Below are positions 45,230 to 56,810 of a stretch of 64,000 nucleotides of DNA, in pieces. Position 1 is the first letter of the stretch. Each line of letters starts with the position of its first letter. The position numbers and the translations under genes are program-made. The DNA is taken from NCBI GenBank assembly GCA_039619475.1, contig CM077116.1, forward strand, positions 274,536,758 to 274,600,757, given 5' to 3'. The notes below the pieces were generated by a model. The model had not been told where the DNA came from. It searched no databases and saw only the letters and a list, made by a program, of their open reading frames with translations. The stretch comes from Icerya purchasi (Eukaryota; Arthropoda; Insecta; Hemiptera; Monophlebidae).

Positions 45230-48200
45230 CTACGCTAATAGTGCGACGCCGGGAAACGGAAATATCAAACCAGAAGTGAACAAGATTCGTGAAAAGTGAC
45301 GTCATAATAAACTTGGAAAGAACGTTTTCGTTTCAAGCTGCGTGTCATTGTTTAGTCTATACTTCATCTCATAGTCGAGTGATGATACACATCTTTACAA
45401 ATCCTAACATATATAATAAACGTTTACCTTAAACTGAACGTAACGCAAGAACAATCGATATTACACGACGTTGATCGAAAGCTTCCAACCGAACGTATGC
45501 GTTAACGTCGGCAAGGTTTTTAAGATTTTCAAGCGAATCGATCGGAATTACAGGGATACGCGACGGATAACGTCAGAATCGTGACGAAAATGTATCGAAC
45601 TCGAGTCGATACACGTTCCTTATTTCTCGAATCATCGATCGTTTCACGCATGTACCGTGCGAAACTGAACGTCATTCTACGTGCAAAACTACCCATTAAT
45701 TTTTGACTGAAGTTCCTCATTCAAGCGCACTGGGAACATCTGTATAACGATTTACTTATACGTACACGATGACTCCGACCACGATAAGCAAGTAACAGTA
45801 GTTCTCGAAGGCGACCAGGCAGCACCGACGATGACGAACCTGAAGCATCATCGAACAGGAAGAAATGTTCGACATCGAAGTCTTACTGAAGTGTGATGGA
45901 GTGAAAAACGTTATCAAACCGAGTAAAGTTATGGTGTCGCAATGGGTATTTAAAAACAGTGAAAATTAATTTGTAAATAGTGGTTGTTATTTTAATGTAA
46001 AATGGTGAATACCGCGCTGGTAACAATATGAGTTGGTTTACCTTGACATGAACGATCAAAAACTTCCAATCAGATTTATTCATTTTCGTGGCAAATTTAA
46101 TCGTAAATTTACAAGCATTTAATGGAGCAGATATTTGTTAAGACCGCAGAAGTCGGCAGTAACGCGCTGCTGTTGGCAGTGCGGTTTTGACGGATGTAGA
46201 ATGACACGAACATGTCTATAAACCAACGGCCTCAATAAAGCAAGCACCAACGCAGTCTTACGATGATAATATCCACAACCAGGTTGATTAGCGACGACAA
46301 ACTTTAGAGGCCCACCACCAAGAACGAGAGAGGACACGAAGTTTTTTTTTGTTTTTTTTTTTGGGCTTATCATCCAGGGGGACCTTTGACATAATTAAAA
46401 AAGGAAGAATAGGACATAAACTTACAACAGTTCATGTGCCGCATTTAATACTTCAACAAAAAGATCCGAGTAACAGATCGCACGAGAAAAAAAATAAAGA
46501 AAATATAACGCGAGGAGGTGTCTTCCAGTGTTTTAAGTGTAAATACAAAACAAACTTATTCAATTTTTGTTTGCGTTAAATTCGTTTTCAGCGCCGACTG
46601 ATGGTGTACATTTGCGAGGAGAGTAACTCGTGCAAAATGTCGATCGTACGGAAGTTATTAAATCACCCGCTAAAACGGAGGGGGCAGTGGGGACAAGCAA
46701 AACAATCGGTTTTTTATGTCGAAGTAATTCTTTTTTGTTTTTTGTACATCAAATGAATAGGGAGGGGGGGGGTGTTTATCGGCGCTAGATATATACTCGA
46801 ATTGTTTTTCTAATCTAAAGAACCGGCAAACACATTCGGTCAGACAAAGAGAAAAGTCTTTCTCATTAGGCGGCATGCTTGCGAGTGTTTTATTAGCATT
46901 TTCGACGGATAGCGATATTTTAATCGGTCTATTAGAGGAGTAGGTAGGCTGAATGCTATCGTAAATTGGCGGGTTTTTTACGTTTCGGTCGATTTACAGA
47001 TGTTAACGTGGTCGTTAGTCGAAGACATAATTGTCGGCGAGACGTTTATCGACTGCTGCATCTACGAAACCGTATAGAAAAGTCGCTAATAATTTACCTG
47101 TAAGGCCGTCCGCCGGTGTCCGTACGCAGCGCGCCGAGCCTATTATGCGAATTCGCGTCATTCAACTTTCTCAGATGAAGATATCACTCAAACGTCCGTC
47201 CATCCATCTGTCGTCGCGCCATCGAGAACGATAATGATAGTAAATAAATAGTAATAATAAAACAACGGGTTAAACGAGAAAACGCGAACAACGAACGTGA
47301 CGGACTCGGGCCACGCCCCCATTAGCGAGAGAGCATCCAATGGAACGAAAGTGGGGGCGTATCGTCGGTGGGAGAGACAATGAAATTGTCAATATCGTTT
47401 ATTAGAATTGCACTCGGAGCAGCGAAGAATCTCTTAAAAGAGACCAGGTTAAAGAGAAGGATAATGAGGATCGAACGACTGACCCCCTCCCCGCGCCGCG
47501 CGCTCTGTTAATGGCCGAGCTTCGGACGTGTTGGAGTCGCCAGGTCCGGCATCGATATTTCGTCGTTAACGATGATCGAATAAATACCGGCCCCGCTGAA
47601 GTTGCGGGTACCGCTTGGAGGGGGGGAGGGGGGCTATGCGCTGGTGCAAAAAACCAACAAGTCTTGATTCGGTTGTCTGGTCTTTGCGGGCGACATGCAT
47701 TAGAGTTTAGCCTGGCACACACTAGTTGAGCGATAATAGAGATAATTTACATGCGAAAAAGACACGAAGCCGCGCATCCAGCGGGAAACGTAGCACGGCT
47801 TAATGATGGAGTAGCGCTGATGGCAAACACGCAATCTTGTCCATCGTCGTGGCCGTGTCAGGAGGTCTTAAACGAACAGTTGCACGGCGCAGTTGGCTTA
47901 TCGCGTCATCGAGTGCAATCGAGCAACTGACCAACATCGAAGACGATTGCAGCAGCGACAACGTGAAATAATAGCCGGAACAGCACCGAAAGAAGTTCCA
48001 TCTCGTTCGCAATTACCCGCAAACTCGCCAATAATAGCACCCTGTCGTCCGGCTAAATGGATTTACCCGCGCCGCACCCACCTTCGCTCATTGTTTCCAT
48101 TTTCGTATATATCCATTTATCCGCTTCTTCCATTTTTTATACCTCCATTGTTCACCCACTTATCCGGCCATCATCGAACAGAGACGCTAATGAATCACAC

Positions 48201-49393
48201 AGCAGTAGTCTCCGTTCTTGATCGCGGTTGCCGTCGCTCCAATTACAACACCGTCGAATTACCTGTTACACATTCTGAATAGTCGAAATCGCTACTAAGC
48301 GCCATACTACTACTGTATTTTAAACGTTTTCGCCCCTACGAAACCTTTCGATTTTCAGCCAACACCTCTTAGCACCCGGGGGCGCAATTGGACCTGTTGA
48401 AAGCGCATTGCCGAACGGCTCTAGTAGTCGTAGAAGAGTTAATAGTGTGCGAAATACGAATAAAGCGATTGCTTTAGTTGTTCTTTTTTTTTTGTGAGAG
48501 GGGGGGGGGGCGGGGGGTTGTTATTAATAACTGAGTTTCGCGTTAGTTCGAAAAAAAAGCACTGCTCAACATCTCCGCCATTATATTAGTTCGCTATATC
48601 GGCAGCTGTGCCTCTGACGGTTTCGATTAAATTAAAAACCGGTTTAATTACAGCCAAACTTTCCTTCGGTATTTCAGAAAAATCTATAGCAGCCTATTTA
48701 AAATAGCTCGTAACAAGATCCGACGACGTATTTAAATAATTCCTAATTTTTTTTTAATGTTTCGCCGGGCGTTTTTCCGAACCAAATATATATGTACAGA
48801 TATATATATATATATCGGTTATATAACGTTTCACCCGACTAAATTAAACTCAGTTGCCTAAAAATACTTTATTATAATCTTTATGTTTTTATGCAAATCG
48901 AAAAGGAAAAAAAAGTAATTATCACCGTGGCATGCTGCTCGTAATATTTAAAAAAGATGAATTGAAAAACTTTTTTTATCCTTCCCACATCGCGGTAAAG
49001 TCGCGGTACTAGTTAACTCGACAAACCTAAGATGTGTGTCGTCGTATAGGTTTTCAGGAATTGTCAGAATGTCGCCTGTTCCGGGTCCTCTAATGTTTAC
49101 ATAACCCAGAGAAGTCGTTTTATTAAAGATAAAGACGGATCGTCCTAAAAGAGGAAAGAAACTGTCGCACAACATTCTCTTCAGATAGAGCTTGAAAAAA
49201 TCATCATGAAAAATAAAGTAATTTCACAAATCGATAGGTTCTTTAGTCAACACAGGAGTTATCGTAATCATTTCACTAATTAAAATTACGTATGCTTTTG
49301 GGTATGTAGAACCCGAAAAAACACTTTTTTACATATCTACCTGTATATATACCATACATAATGTATACATATGTGTGTATATTAGGCAGTAGA
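45230..49393. other. CpG-rich unique DNA; candidate host regulatory region
   Basis: GC and CpG content rise clearly, most strongly from about 46950 to 48300. Repeats are rare, apart from homopolymers (T9 near 48482, G runs near 48500-48520, G-rich near 47620). Open frames such as 47893-48282 (129 codons, plus) and 47722-47402 (minus) carry no recognised domain, and CpG-rich DNA lengthens chance frames. In insects such stretches often contain promoters, first exons or enhancers, so this is the likeliest place for host function. No exon can be shown. Confidence 0.4.
47300..47370. promoter_or_regulatory. Cluster of GC-box and CCAAT-like motifs
   Basis: Within 60 bases lie CCACGCCCCC (about 47312-47321), CCAATGG (about 47337-47343) and GTGGGGGCGTA (about 47351-47361). 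The first and last are opposed C2H2 zinc-finger-type sites (KLF/Sp or EGR-like). The setting is CpG-rich. No TATA box or transcript evidence, so the promoter role is only suggestive. Confidence 0.3.
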
Positions 49394-49575
49394 CAGGGCC
49401 GTATCTGATAGGGTTTTTTCCGGCTCCCCCCTCCGAAATGTCTGCGAAATCATAACTGCTTGAATTAAATGGACCGAAATTCAAAATAAATTTATTCAAT
49501 TTTTGACAAAAGAAAAGAAAATTAAAATTTTTATGAATTCAATGGAAATGACTGCTTTTATTGCAGTGTTCAAAT

Positions 49576-49647
<72 letters not shown>

Positions 49648-49699
49648 TAAAAATATTTTCATAACCTCCCCCCGAAATTTTGGTCCAGATACGGCCCTG
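49394..49699. mobile_element. hAT-type MITE, 306 bp, with internal (TA)n
   Basis: Terminal inverted repeats CAGGGCCGTATCTG (left) and CAGATACGGCCCTG (right), 14 bases and perfect. GCAGTAGA (49386-49393) and GTAGTAGA (49700-49707) form an 8-base target duplication with one mismatch. Next to the ends are G- and C-rich subterminal blocks (CTCCCCCCTCC and CCTCCCCCCG). A (TA)n run at 49579-49642 lies inside. No coding frame beyond the Tyr/Ile product of the microsatellite. Confidence 0.9.
49579..49642. repeat. (TA)n microsatellite inside the hAT-type MITE
   Basis: About 32 TA units, uninterrupted. Confidence 0.95.
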
Positions 49700-49796
49700 G
49701 TAGTAGACACAAAAATTTGTGATCAGGCTTGCTGCTCTGTTTACTATTTGAAACTGAGACAATCAGATTTTAAGAAAATTGGAAAAAATAATTCTT

Positions 49797-50238
49797 TTTC
49801 TTCTTCTTCTTCTTCGTTAGCCATTATCTGATGTGTCCATTGCTGGACGAAGGCCTCACCCGATTGTTTCTAAACGTTGCGATCTTGTGCTTCTTCTTGC
49901 CAGTTTGCTCTGAATTTTTGCATTTCAGCTGCCCATCGTATTCTCGGTCGTCCTAAGGGTCGTTTGTCATCAGGTTTCCGTGATGTTGACACACTTATCT
50001 AGCTGTCTTCGTCTCTAGCCACATGTCTGCACCATTTCAATTTTATATTTTTAATGATGTGTACTACATCTGTTACTTTCGAGGTTTCTCGGATACGCCT
50101 CTTCGTCCATTTGTCCTTCAGAGTAATCCGCAACGCAAACCTTTCCATTTTTCGTTGATTAATTCTTATTTTTTGTTAATATCCGTGCTTTTCGCTAGCA
50201 TATGTTAAAACTGGCAGAACACACTGATCAAACACTCC
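49797..50238 (-). pseudogene. RTE-like non-LTR element, 3'-terminal fragment with (GAA)n tail
   Basis: Read from 50238 downward: VFDQCVLPVLTY, then KIRINQRKMERFALRITLKD and KWTKRRIRETSKVTDVVHII (about 50160-50060). These are blocks after the RT thumb (LRxxQRAMERxMLGISLRD). KLKWCRHVARDED follows, then GRPRIRWAAEM (49955-49923) and finally GEAFVQQWTHQIMAN, ending in (GAA)n at 49797-49815. The EAFVQQW ending is characteristic of this insect lineage. Only a few stops are present, so it is younger than the other RTE relics. Upstream it stops at an A/T homopolymer (50240-50251). Confidence 0.8.
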
Positions 50239-50251
50239 TTTTTTTTTTTTT

Positions 50252-52789
50252 ACACTTAGAGGTGTTGTACTGTCTTTTAAGTATAAAAGTAATTGAGTTA
50301 TGAAAACTAATTGCATACGATGTTACGGAGGGCATGTTCACACTTATGAAGATAAAAAAAAGGTAATTGGTTTAGAAAAAAGTTGTTTATGTACTGGCGG
50401 AATCCGTTTGACGATATATAGAATTTTAAAACAAAAAACCAAGAAGTTATAATGGTGGCTTTTGTTTTTTTTTTTTTTCATAATAGTGTCTGTTAATTTG
50501 TTTTGTTTTTCATATTAGGCAGCGTCGTTGTGAAAAGTGATCATTAGTTTACCAGCGGGTGTTAGACGAGCTTTTAAAAAATATAATTTTTTTTTTAAAT
50601 TTTTTAATTGAAGTCGACGTTTAGTATATAATTTTGCTAAATGCTTATTTATACGACGCGCGTATATATTGAATTACGTATCGGATTTAAAGTAAACTTT
50701 GTAATATTTAACAGAGAATTAGAATATATTCTCCACCTAGTTGATATCCATTATTAGTAAACTTGATCAGAACTTTTGTCTTTTTGTCTTGCCTATCGAT
50801 TTATCCTTCTAACTTATCGAAGTTTGAAGAATGTGACACGTGCATCATGTAACCTGAAAATCGATTACCGTACATTTAATTATAAGGCCACCTATATCAC
50901 CAGAACAAGCGATAGTGTCCGGAATAGGTCAAAAGGGGCGACATTAACCGAGCGGCTTTTTAAAAATGTTGAAGATTTGAATGTGTAAGTCTCGAAAAAT
51001 ATTATGCAGGTTTTTTTGTTTACTCCAACTTTATTTATTCCTCACTTTTGCTTTATATTATTATTCGTTATTTGTTTAAATCTATTATTACTCAAAAGTG
51101 AAAGGAAATTAACTGGAATTGTTAAAAATTCCAAGAATAAAAGGAACACATAGATTAAATGACTACTGATCAAAGTAAATTTCAAATTTCCAATCTTTTT
51201 ATCGTGTGCAATTTGAATGTAATTACGACGAAAATAATTCTAAATTTTCAGTCCCTGAGATATTTCAATCGATTTAATAATTTCTCGTGTAAATTATTCC
51301 AAATGAAGAAGAAAAAAAGAAATCTAATATTTTACAATTCTTCTTCAAGATAAATGAGAATAAGTAAAATTTAAATAATGCCCGCTCTGTTTTCAAGGCT
51401 TTATTTTTAATAATTTTTTCCGATAAATCTACATAACAATTATAATTTATATATCTCTTTTAATGGCATTTTTCGATTTCGAATATCGTATTTACATATT
51501 CTTATTGTATAAATGTAGTGTGAGTGTATAAAACTGAGATTGTAAATGATCGATAGACGTATGATGATATTTCCCACCCCCAACGATTATTAATTTTTAG
51601 TCATTTTTCCTTACTTCCAAACTCAAAGCCCAATTCGATAGTTCTACCACCGTTCTAGCAGCTCGCGGGCATCGTATTAGAATATTTCTATATATTATAA
51701 AAAGTTTTTTCTCACTCCGATTAAAAAATTTGCGATGAATATAGTGTAGATTAGGAAAATTACTATTTTCTAATTTTATTTTTATAATTTTACTAATAAT
51801 GTTTTTTTCTTTTTTATATAACCACACATCAGAGACGAGTGAAATGTGTAAAGATGGGACATCATAAAGGTCTATAATTATCCAAACGTTTTTGAACAGA
51901 TAAGATTTGAAAATGTAGCGGAAGAAATGAACGCTAAAAAATAAAGGCACGAATTTAAGAGATCTACCAAACATTTATTATCATGGCTCCCCCCGCTGGT
52001 GATTTGTCTCGGTTGGAATTGTCTCAGTTATCATTTGAATTTAAAAAATGTCGACACATGTTTCTTATTAAGATCATATTACTAGAGGAGCTTGATCTAG
52101 ACGAATTAAAATAATTATTGTTCAATTGACGATGAAATTAATAAAAAGATTTAAACAATTCGCATTTGCAAGGATTTATTTTCATTCTCGTTTCTTAACT
52201 GCAGAAAATCTGATTTCGAAGATTGATACGAGTATTTAGTGCTGCAAACGTAAAAATCGCATTTTTTCTCAAATTTGAAAATTCGAAATTTGGAGAAACT
52301 TACATTTGCAACGGTGAGAAAGTCGCATATGTACATTCATTCAAAAACTATTAAAGTCAAGGACGTTGTGGAGGAATTAATCAGGTTTAGTAAATAAAGA
52401 ACACTTATAGGAATGAGAGTTAGAAAGTGAAGCGAGCAGGAGCAAGATACTATACAATAATGTGATGAACAAAACCGAATTGTTAGGGTTATACACAATT
52501 GTCAAGGCTGCAAATAACGTATCGCCTTTAATATAAGATTAAGTCCAACTAAAAGAAGTCTCTCGCGTGCATAACAGATTTGAACTGTGGTAAGGGAAAA
52601 TAGTCAATTAGGAGATTAAAAGAAGAATAGTCGAGAAAATTGAAAATTTTAATTTAATGAAAACTTAAACCAAATGCTTCATTTACAGAGTGGGTCCTTA
52701 TAATACAGTTTTCTATATTATATCGGCTAGATGAAATAAAAGATGAGAAATAAACGTGATAATAGAACATTTCAAGGAATTGTAGATTC
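50252..52789. other. AT-rich DNA, no gene recognised
   Basis: The longest minus-strand frame (51974-51597, 125 codons) lacks any domain I know. No repeat family member recognised. Confidence 0.35.
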
Positions 52790-53035
52790 AGAGGGTCATC
52801 CATTTTATTTCTTCCGCCCTGCTTTCTCAGAATGTTCTTATTCTTTCAAATTCCGAAAGTGTTCTACGAGCCATCCCCTCTTCTCTTCCGCTCTACTGGT
52901 TATGTAATTCTTCTCGTCAGTTTTCTAATCTTTTCCTTCATCACTCTATCTAAACTAATTCCTTACGCATACTTGAATACTCGGGCATCGAAGGCAATGT
53001 GACTAATTAAATGAGCTGGCTCGTTTATCTTCCTT
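52790..53035 (+). pseudogene. I-like RNase H domain, decayed fragment
   Basis: Translation gives ILSNSESVLRAIPSSLP (about 52828-52880), matching the LIVSDSLSGLLAL block with the catalytic Asp changed to Asn. Further on, near 52973-53008, SGIEGNVTN matches the HAGIDGNVAVD block, with His and the final Asp lost. It is therefore an inactivated RNase H region. It stops where a minus-strand CR1/L2-like tail begins. Confidence 0.55.
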
Positions 53036-53049
53036 AGCGATTTTGATTA

Positions 53050-53424
53050 TTTTTTTGTTATTTAAATAAGTTGTGCTTCCCACTATGCTGATCGTCTATG
53101 GCTTTCCAACACTTTTATTGTCTCATATAATATAGTTGTAATAATTCTTAAGAAATAATCTGAATCAGACCTTATACAAGAACTTTAATGTCACTCGGTT
53201 ATATTATCTAACACTACTGTTGAATTACTAATTTCCAAAGACCTATTTCTATATTCATTAATTACTGTGGCATTCGTATTCCAGTGATTTAATTAAAGAC
53301 ACCAGTTTTTTTCGTCTTACTATTCTTTTCCCTTTCGATCGAATGCAATATAACTGCTTATGATTCCTAGTTGTCCTGCCTTTCGGCATCGAAATAATTA
53401 TTATACTTTTTTACTCTTAATAAT

Positions 53425-53457
<33 letters not shown>

Positions 53458-53641
53458 GTATCTTTGAAGACATTTCTTTTTTCTCTCTCTGACACCTGCT
53501 GCTAATTTGACTTTTTTTTGAATTATTATCTTTAAACATATCTTTTTACTTTTTTACTAGTCCTATTGATTACCACACGTTTTGCTTCCTTCTATATCGA
53601 AATTCCATATATGATTCTTGACAATATTAAAGCGTTGAAAT
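53050..53641 (-). pseudogene. CR1/L2-like element 3' end, old relic (copy 4)
   Basis: TTGTTATTTAAATAAGTTGTG at the left edge repeats the 27585-27610 sequence, where copy 2's tail adjoins its poly(A). A worn GC-rich block and CACTTTTATT follow. Near 53595-53640, TCTATATCGAAATTCCATAT and GATTCTTGACAATATTA match the coding region of copy 2 at about 28360-28390 (the IWGxxK / SRILYG region). The tail was later cut by a 109-base I-like insertion. Confidence 0.6.
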
Positions 53642-53750
53642 ATTTAAATAATTAATTCAGCAATACTTTCCTTTCTTGTCGAACATGGGTCAATGTTCTT
53701 TGTCAGCGAGCCCAAACAATAAAAATAAATAAAATAAAAATAAAAAAAAA
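53642..53750 (+). mobile_element. I-like non-LTR element, 109-base dead-on-arrival copy
   Basis: AAAGCGTTGAAAT at 53629-53641 is repeated at 53748-53760, flanking the insert. Inside are only the 29-nt terminal block of the I-like family (53686-53714, TGGGTC to GAGCCCA) and an A-rich tail with AAT-type interruptions. It is one of the shortest datable LINE insertions in the window. It sits in the CR1/L2-like relic. Confidence 0.8.
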
Positions 53751-53989
53751 GCGTTGAAATTTATCCGGAGACCATTCTAATCTATATAAAGCTATTGATA
53801 TCTAATTAAGTTAGATAAATTTATGATTAACTGTGAACATCCGCGATTAAACATAGGTGTGAAGCTGTTACGTAAGCAGTTACTGTTATACATTATATAG
53901 ATAGTTTTCAGACCTAATGGATATACTGATACGCAAAACGTTTGATTTTTTCACATTAATCGTCAGTTCTTATCACGCACTCATCTACA

Positions 53990-55753
53990 CATAATATTTA
54001 CATCTTGTTTGCAGTAGGGATAATAAGACCAATATATAAAAATGGGGATAAAAAACTCTGTGAAAACTATAGACCAATTACGTTAATATCAGTTATTGCT
54101 AAAGTGGTTGAGCACTATGTAAGTAACTATCTTAAATTGTACCTAGAAGAGAACAAACTAATATATCATGACCAATATGGGTTTAGAAAGGGGAAATCAA
54201 CGGTAACTCTGCTCAGAACTTTTACATCTGCGATAAATAAGGGATTAGCATCCGGCAAACAATTTTTGATAGTCTTTCTAGACCTTACTAAGGCTTTTGA
54301 TTTAGTGGATAGGGAAATATTGATAGAAGATCTAAGCAAAATTGGTATAACAGGGAGATATCTTAATTGGTTTAGATGTTATTTACATGAAAGGGAATGT
54401 TTAGTGAAAATTGGTAATGAATATAGTGATATGGGGAAAACGAAATATGGAGTAGGACAAGGAACTATATTAGCACCGTTACTGTTTTTAATTTATATCA
54501 ACTCCATTCACAATTGTATTAGGAACGCCAAACTTTATGTATATGCTGATGACATTGCTCTGGTAATTGAACACCAAGACGTAGAAATAGCAGAAAGGCT
54601 GCTTCAGGAGGACTTGAATATGGTTTGCAGATGGGTACACGATAAAAAATTATTAATAAATGCCAAAAAATCAAAAGTGATGTACGTAAGAACACCGAGT
54701 AGATTTAGAAAGTTCGTGCCTAAAATAGTTTTGCACAAGGTAGATTGCCTTCATGGATTGGAAGTATGCCGTTATGAGCCGTTAGAAACGGCTGATAATT
54801 TCAAATACCTGGGACTAACATTTGATAAGGCGTTAACTTGGAGAGTTCACATAGATAACATTGCTAGGAAAATTAGGCAGACTATGCCGGCGTTATACAA
54901 ATTAAAACAAGTTATGAATTACAAAACTACGAGACCGCATATTTTGACACTCATTAATAATGACTAGGATTAGATAGGGACTCGAAATTTGGGGGGAGGC
55001 GAAAAAAACGGAATTAAGGAAAATTAGTAGGCTACAGAAAAGATGTTTAAAAATTTCGTTACCGAATTGGACAAGTGCGAATCTTCTAAAGAATTCTCTA
55101 CTTGGTAGTGGGACAATAATAAAGAAATGTCGCCAAAAATGTTTTTTTATTACAGTAAACTTTTAAGGTATAAAACAGAAAAAATAAGATTACCGACAAG
55201 GGAAATATGGGACTAGGAACTACGACAATTTATGTTTTATAAGACCTAAAGGGATTAATAATAAAATTGATAATGTTGACGAGGAAGTTATAAGTGTCAT
55301 TTACACTAGGTAACTTACCAAAGGAATTAAGAGACGAATGTAATTTGAATATATGGAAAGACAAAATAAAAATATGGTTGATTGCGTGGTGCAAAGAATG
55401 AGAAATGGATAGCCATAGTAAAGGAACAGCGATAAGACGGGTAGTTGATTGAAAGAGTAAATAATTATAAATGGTGTAATGAAAAAAAAAAAAAAAAAAA
55501 AAAAAAATGGCTTATGTGAAAATATTGTGGTACGATGTGCGATGGGTATAAATGTATTGATTTAAAAATTAGACGTAGAATAGTAAAAATAGAAGTTAAA
55601 TTGAATTAAGTATTTAGATATAAGACGAATATGATGTATTAGATTTAAGATGTAGATGATGAATAAACGATATAATTATGTTGGGAACCCGCAGACGGGC
55701 AATTGCCTTGTGGGACCCGCAAATTATTTACAAAAAAAAAAAAAAAAAAAAAA
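53990..55753 (+). pseudogene. CR1/L2-like non-LTR element, copy 3
   Basis: The frame 54005-54967 holds the reverse transcriptase from motif 1 to the thumb: IIRPIYKNGDKK, NYRPITLISVIAKVVEHYV, YGFRKGKSTVTLLR, FLIVFLDLTKAFDLVDRE (block A), YGVGQGTILAPLLFLIYINS, LYVYADDIALVIE (catalytic YADD, about 54538-54567), and thumb YLGLTFDKALTWRVH. This core is open and keeps its catalytic aspartates. After a stop at 54967, LEIWGEAKKTELRK and the terminal WKDKIKIWLIAW block lie in other frames, so the full ORF is broken. An A26 run (55482-55507) stands in the 3' noncoding part. AATAAA (55662-55667), the GC-rich tail (55681-55720) and poly(A) at 55732-55753 follow. Truncated inside the RT, so no endonuclease. 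Confidence 0.85.
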
Positions 55754-55919
55754 GAGTTTTTCAGCCACATGCTTTGATCGATTACAAATGCTATATGATC
55801 TGCATCGGCACAAACGTACGAATTTTTACACGTTTATGAAAAAAGTTGGTATATAAATCAAAAGCAGCAACAGAGCTATAGTATAGTTCCTTGTCCAACA
55901 CTCTCCCTGCTTAATTTTT
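55754..55919. other. Short unique spacer
   Basis: Nothing recognised. Confidence 0.35.
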
Positions 55920-56262
55920 CATCAAATTTAACTACTCCTACTGCATTGTGTCTAAATCATTTGGTTTACCTTTAATAATTCCAATTCCTTGCATATCTCG
56001 AAACCGAATTTGATGATTTGCTGCATCGAAAGATGTTTACTAATGTTAATAAAAGTTCCATTTACCCACCCTTCATTGGTACTATTTGTTAATACTTTTA
56101 ACAACGGGGTTGTTGATTTTCCTTCTGTGCACCCAACTGATTGATAGCAGCAAATCGTTTCGTTCCAAATAGTTTCTTCGGTGAAACGCAACCAGTTGTT
56201 CCAAAATTTTCGCCAAAATTGGCGTAATCGTAATTGACCGGTAGTTGTTGCAAACACCCGCT
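55920..56262 (-). pseudogene. Non-LTR reverse transcriptase fragment, decayed
   Basis: Read from 56262: ITPILAKILEQLVA and RRNYLE (motif with K-I-x-E), then after a frameshift CTEGKSTTPLLKVLTNSTNE (normally QFGFREGKSTxxAL) and GTFINISKHLS, where FIDISKAFD is expected. The catalytic Asp is thus replaced by Asn. It ends with IIKFGFEI. A small piece of a LINE of uncertain clade. Confidence 0.6.
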
Positions 56263-56472
56263 TTACACCACTTTTATATACACATACATATATATATATG
56301 GGTTCCACAATACCATTTTTTTAATAGAATAATTAATTAATAGTGGAGTGACGATTGCTAAGTTATTTTTAATATCTTTAACTCTTATTCCACCCCGACC
56401 CGCAGTTTCGTAGGTTGATAGTTTGCCAGTTATCACACAATACCTCATTCTTCTCCGTAGCTGTTCTGAACT

Positions 56473-56810
56473 ATGCGCCAACTATCATTCAAAATCTTGA
56501 TATTCAACCGAATCTTCATCCTTGGTTTCTCAACTTTTCAACTTTGCAGCATTCACCTCTTCCTGCAATCTAACGTCTGCGCTTTGGACACTTGCTTCAC
56601 TTATCGCTTTTTTTTTTACTTTCACCCTTCTACTTCTCTTTTTATATGTAATGCTGATCATAACTTTTCGGAACGCTCCTCCATCGCTGCTGAACCTACT
56701 TTCCTTCTCATTCTGTTATACCTCGTATTCATCTCGTCTGCTGAAATCTAATTACACTTTCATTTCCTAGTTCTTGGATCAATTCGACAAACTCTCCCCA
56801 AAAGAAAATA
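56473..56810 (+). pseudogene. I-like element C-terminal fragment, decayed
   Basis: Blocks align in order with the 18.8-20.05 kb element: NLHPWFLNFSTL (PWFYEFPSL), RLRFGHLLHLSLF, then CNADHNFSERSSIAAE (about 56649-56696), matching CDANHVLFECSGLSRERE with the metal ligands partly lost. A TTGG...CCCAA pair (56773-56800) and an A-rich tract may be a worn terminal block and tail. Confidence 0.6.

Noticed and set aside
45866..45969. Possible Copia-type RT start (KPSKVMVSQWVFKN)
   Set aside because: WVFK after a hydrophobic stretch recalls Copia polyproteins, but no further motif, integrase or LTR was found nearby, so one short similarity is not enough.
46119..46373. Minus-strand frame ending RVTADFCGLNKYLLH, reminiscent of Gypsy-type RT
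   Set aside because: Only one loosely similar block, with no neighbouring protease, RNase H, integrase or LTR. Probably chance in CpG-rich DNA.
47893..48282. 129-codon plus-strand frame in the CpG-rich region
   Set aside because: No domain, signal or splice context. CpG-rich DNA has fewer stop codons, so long chance frames are expected.
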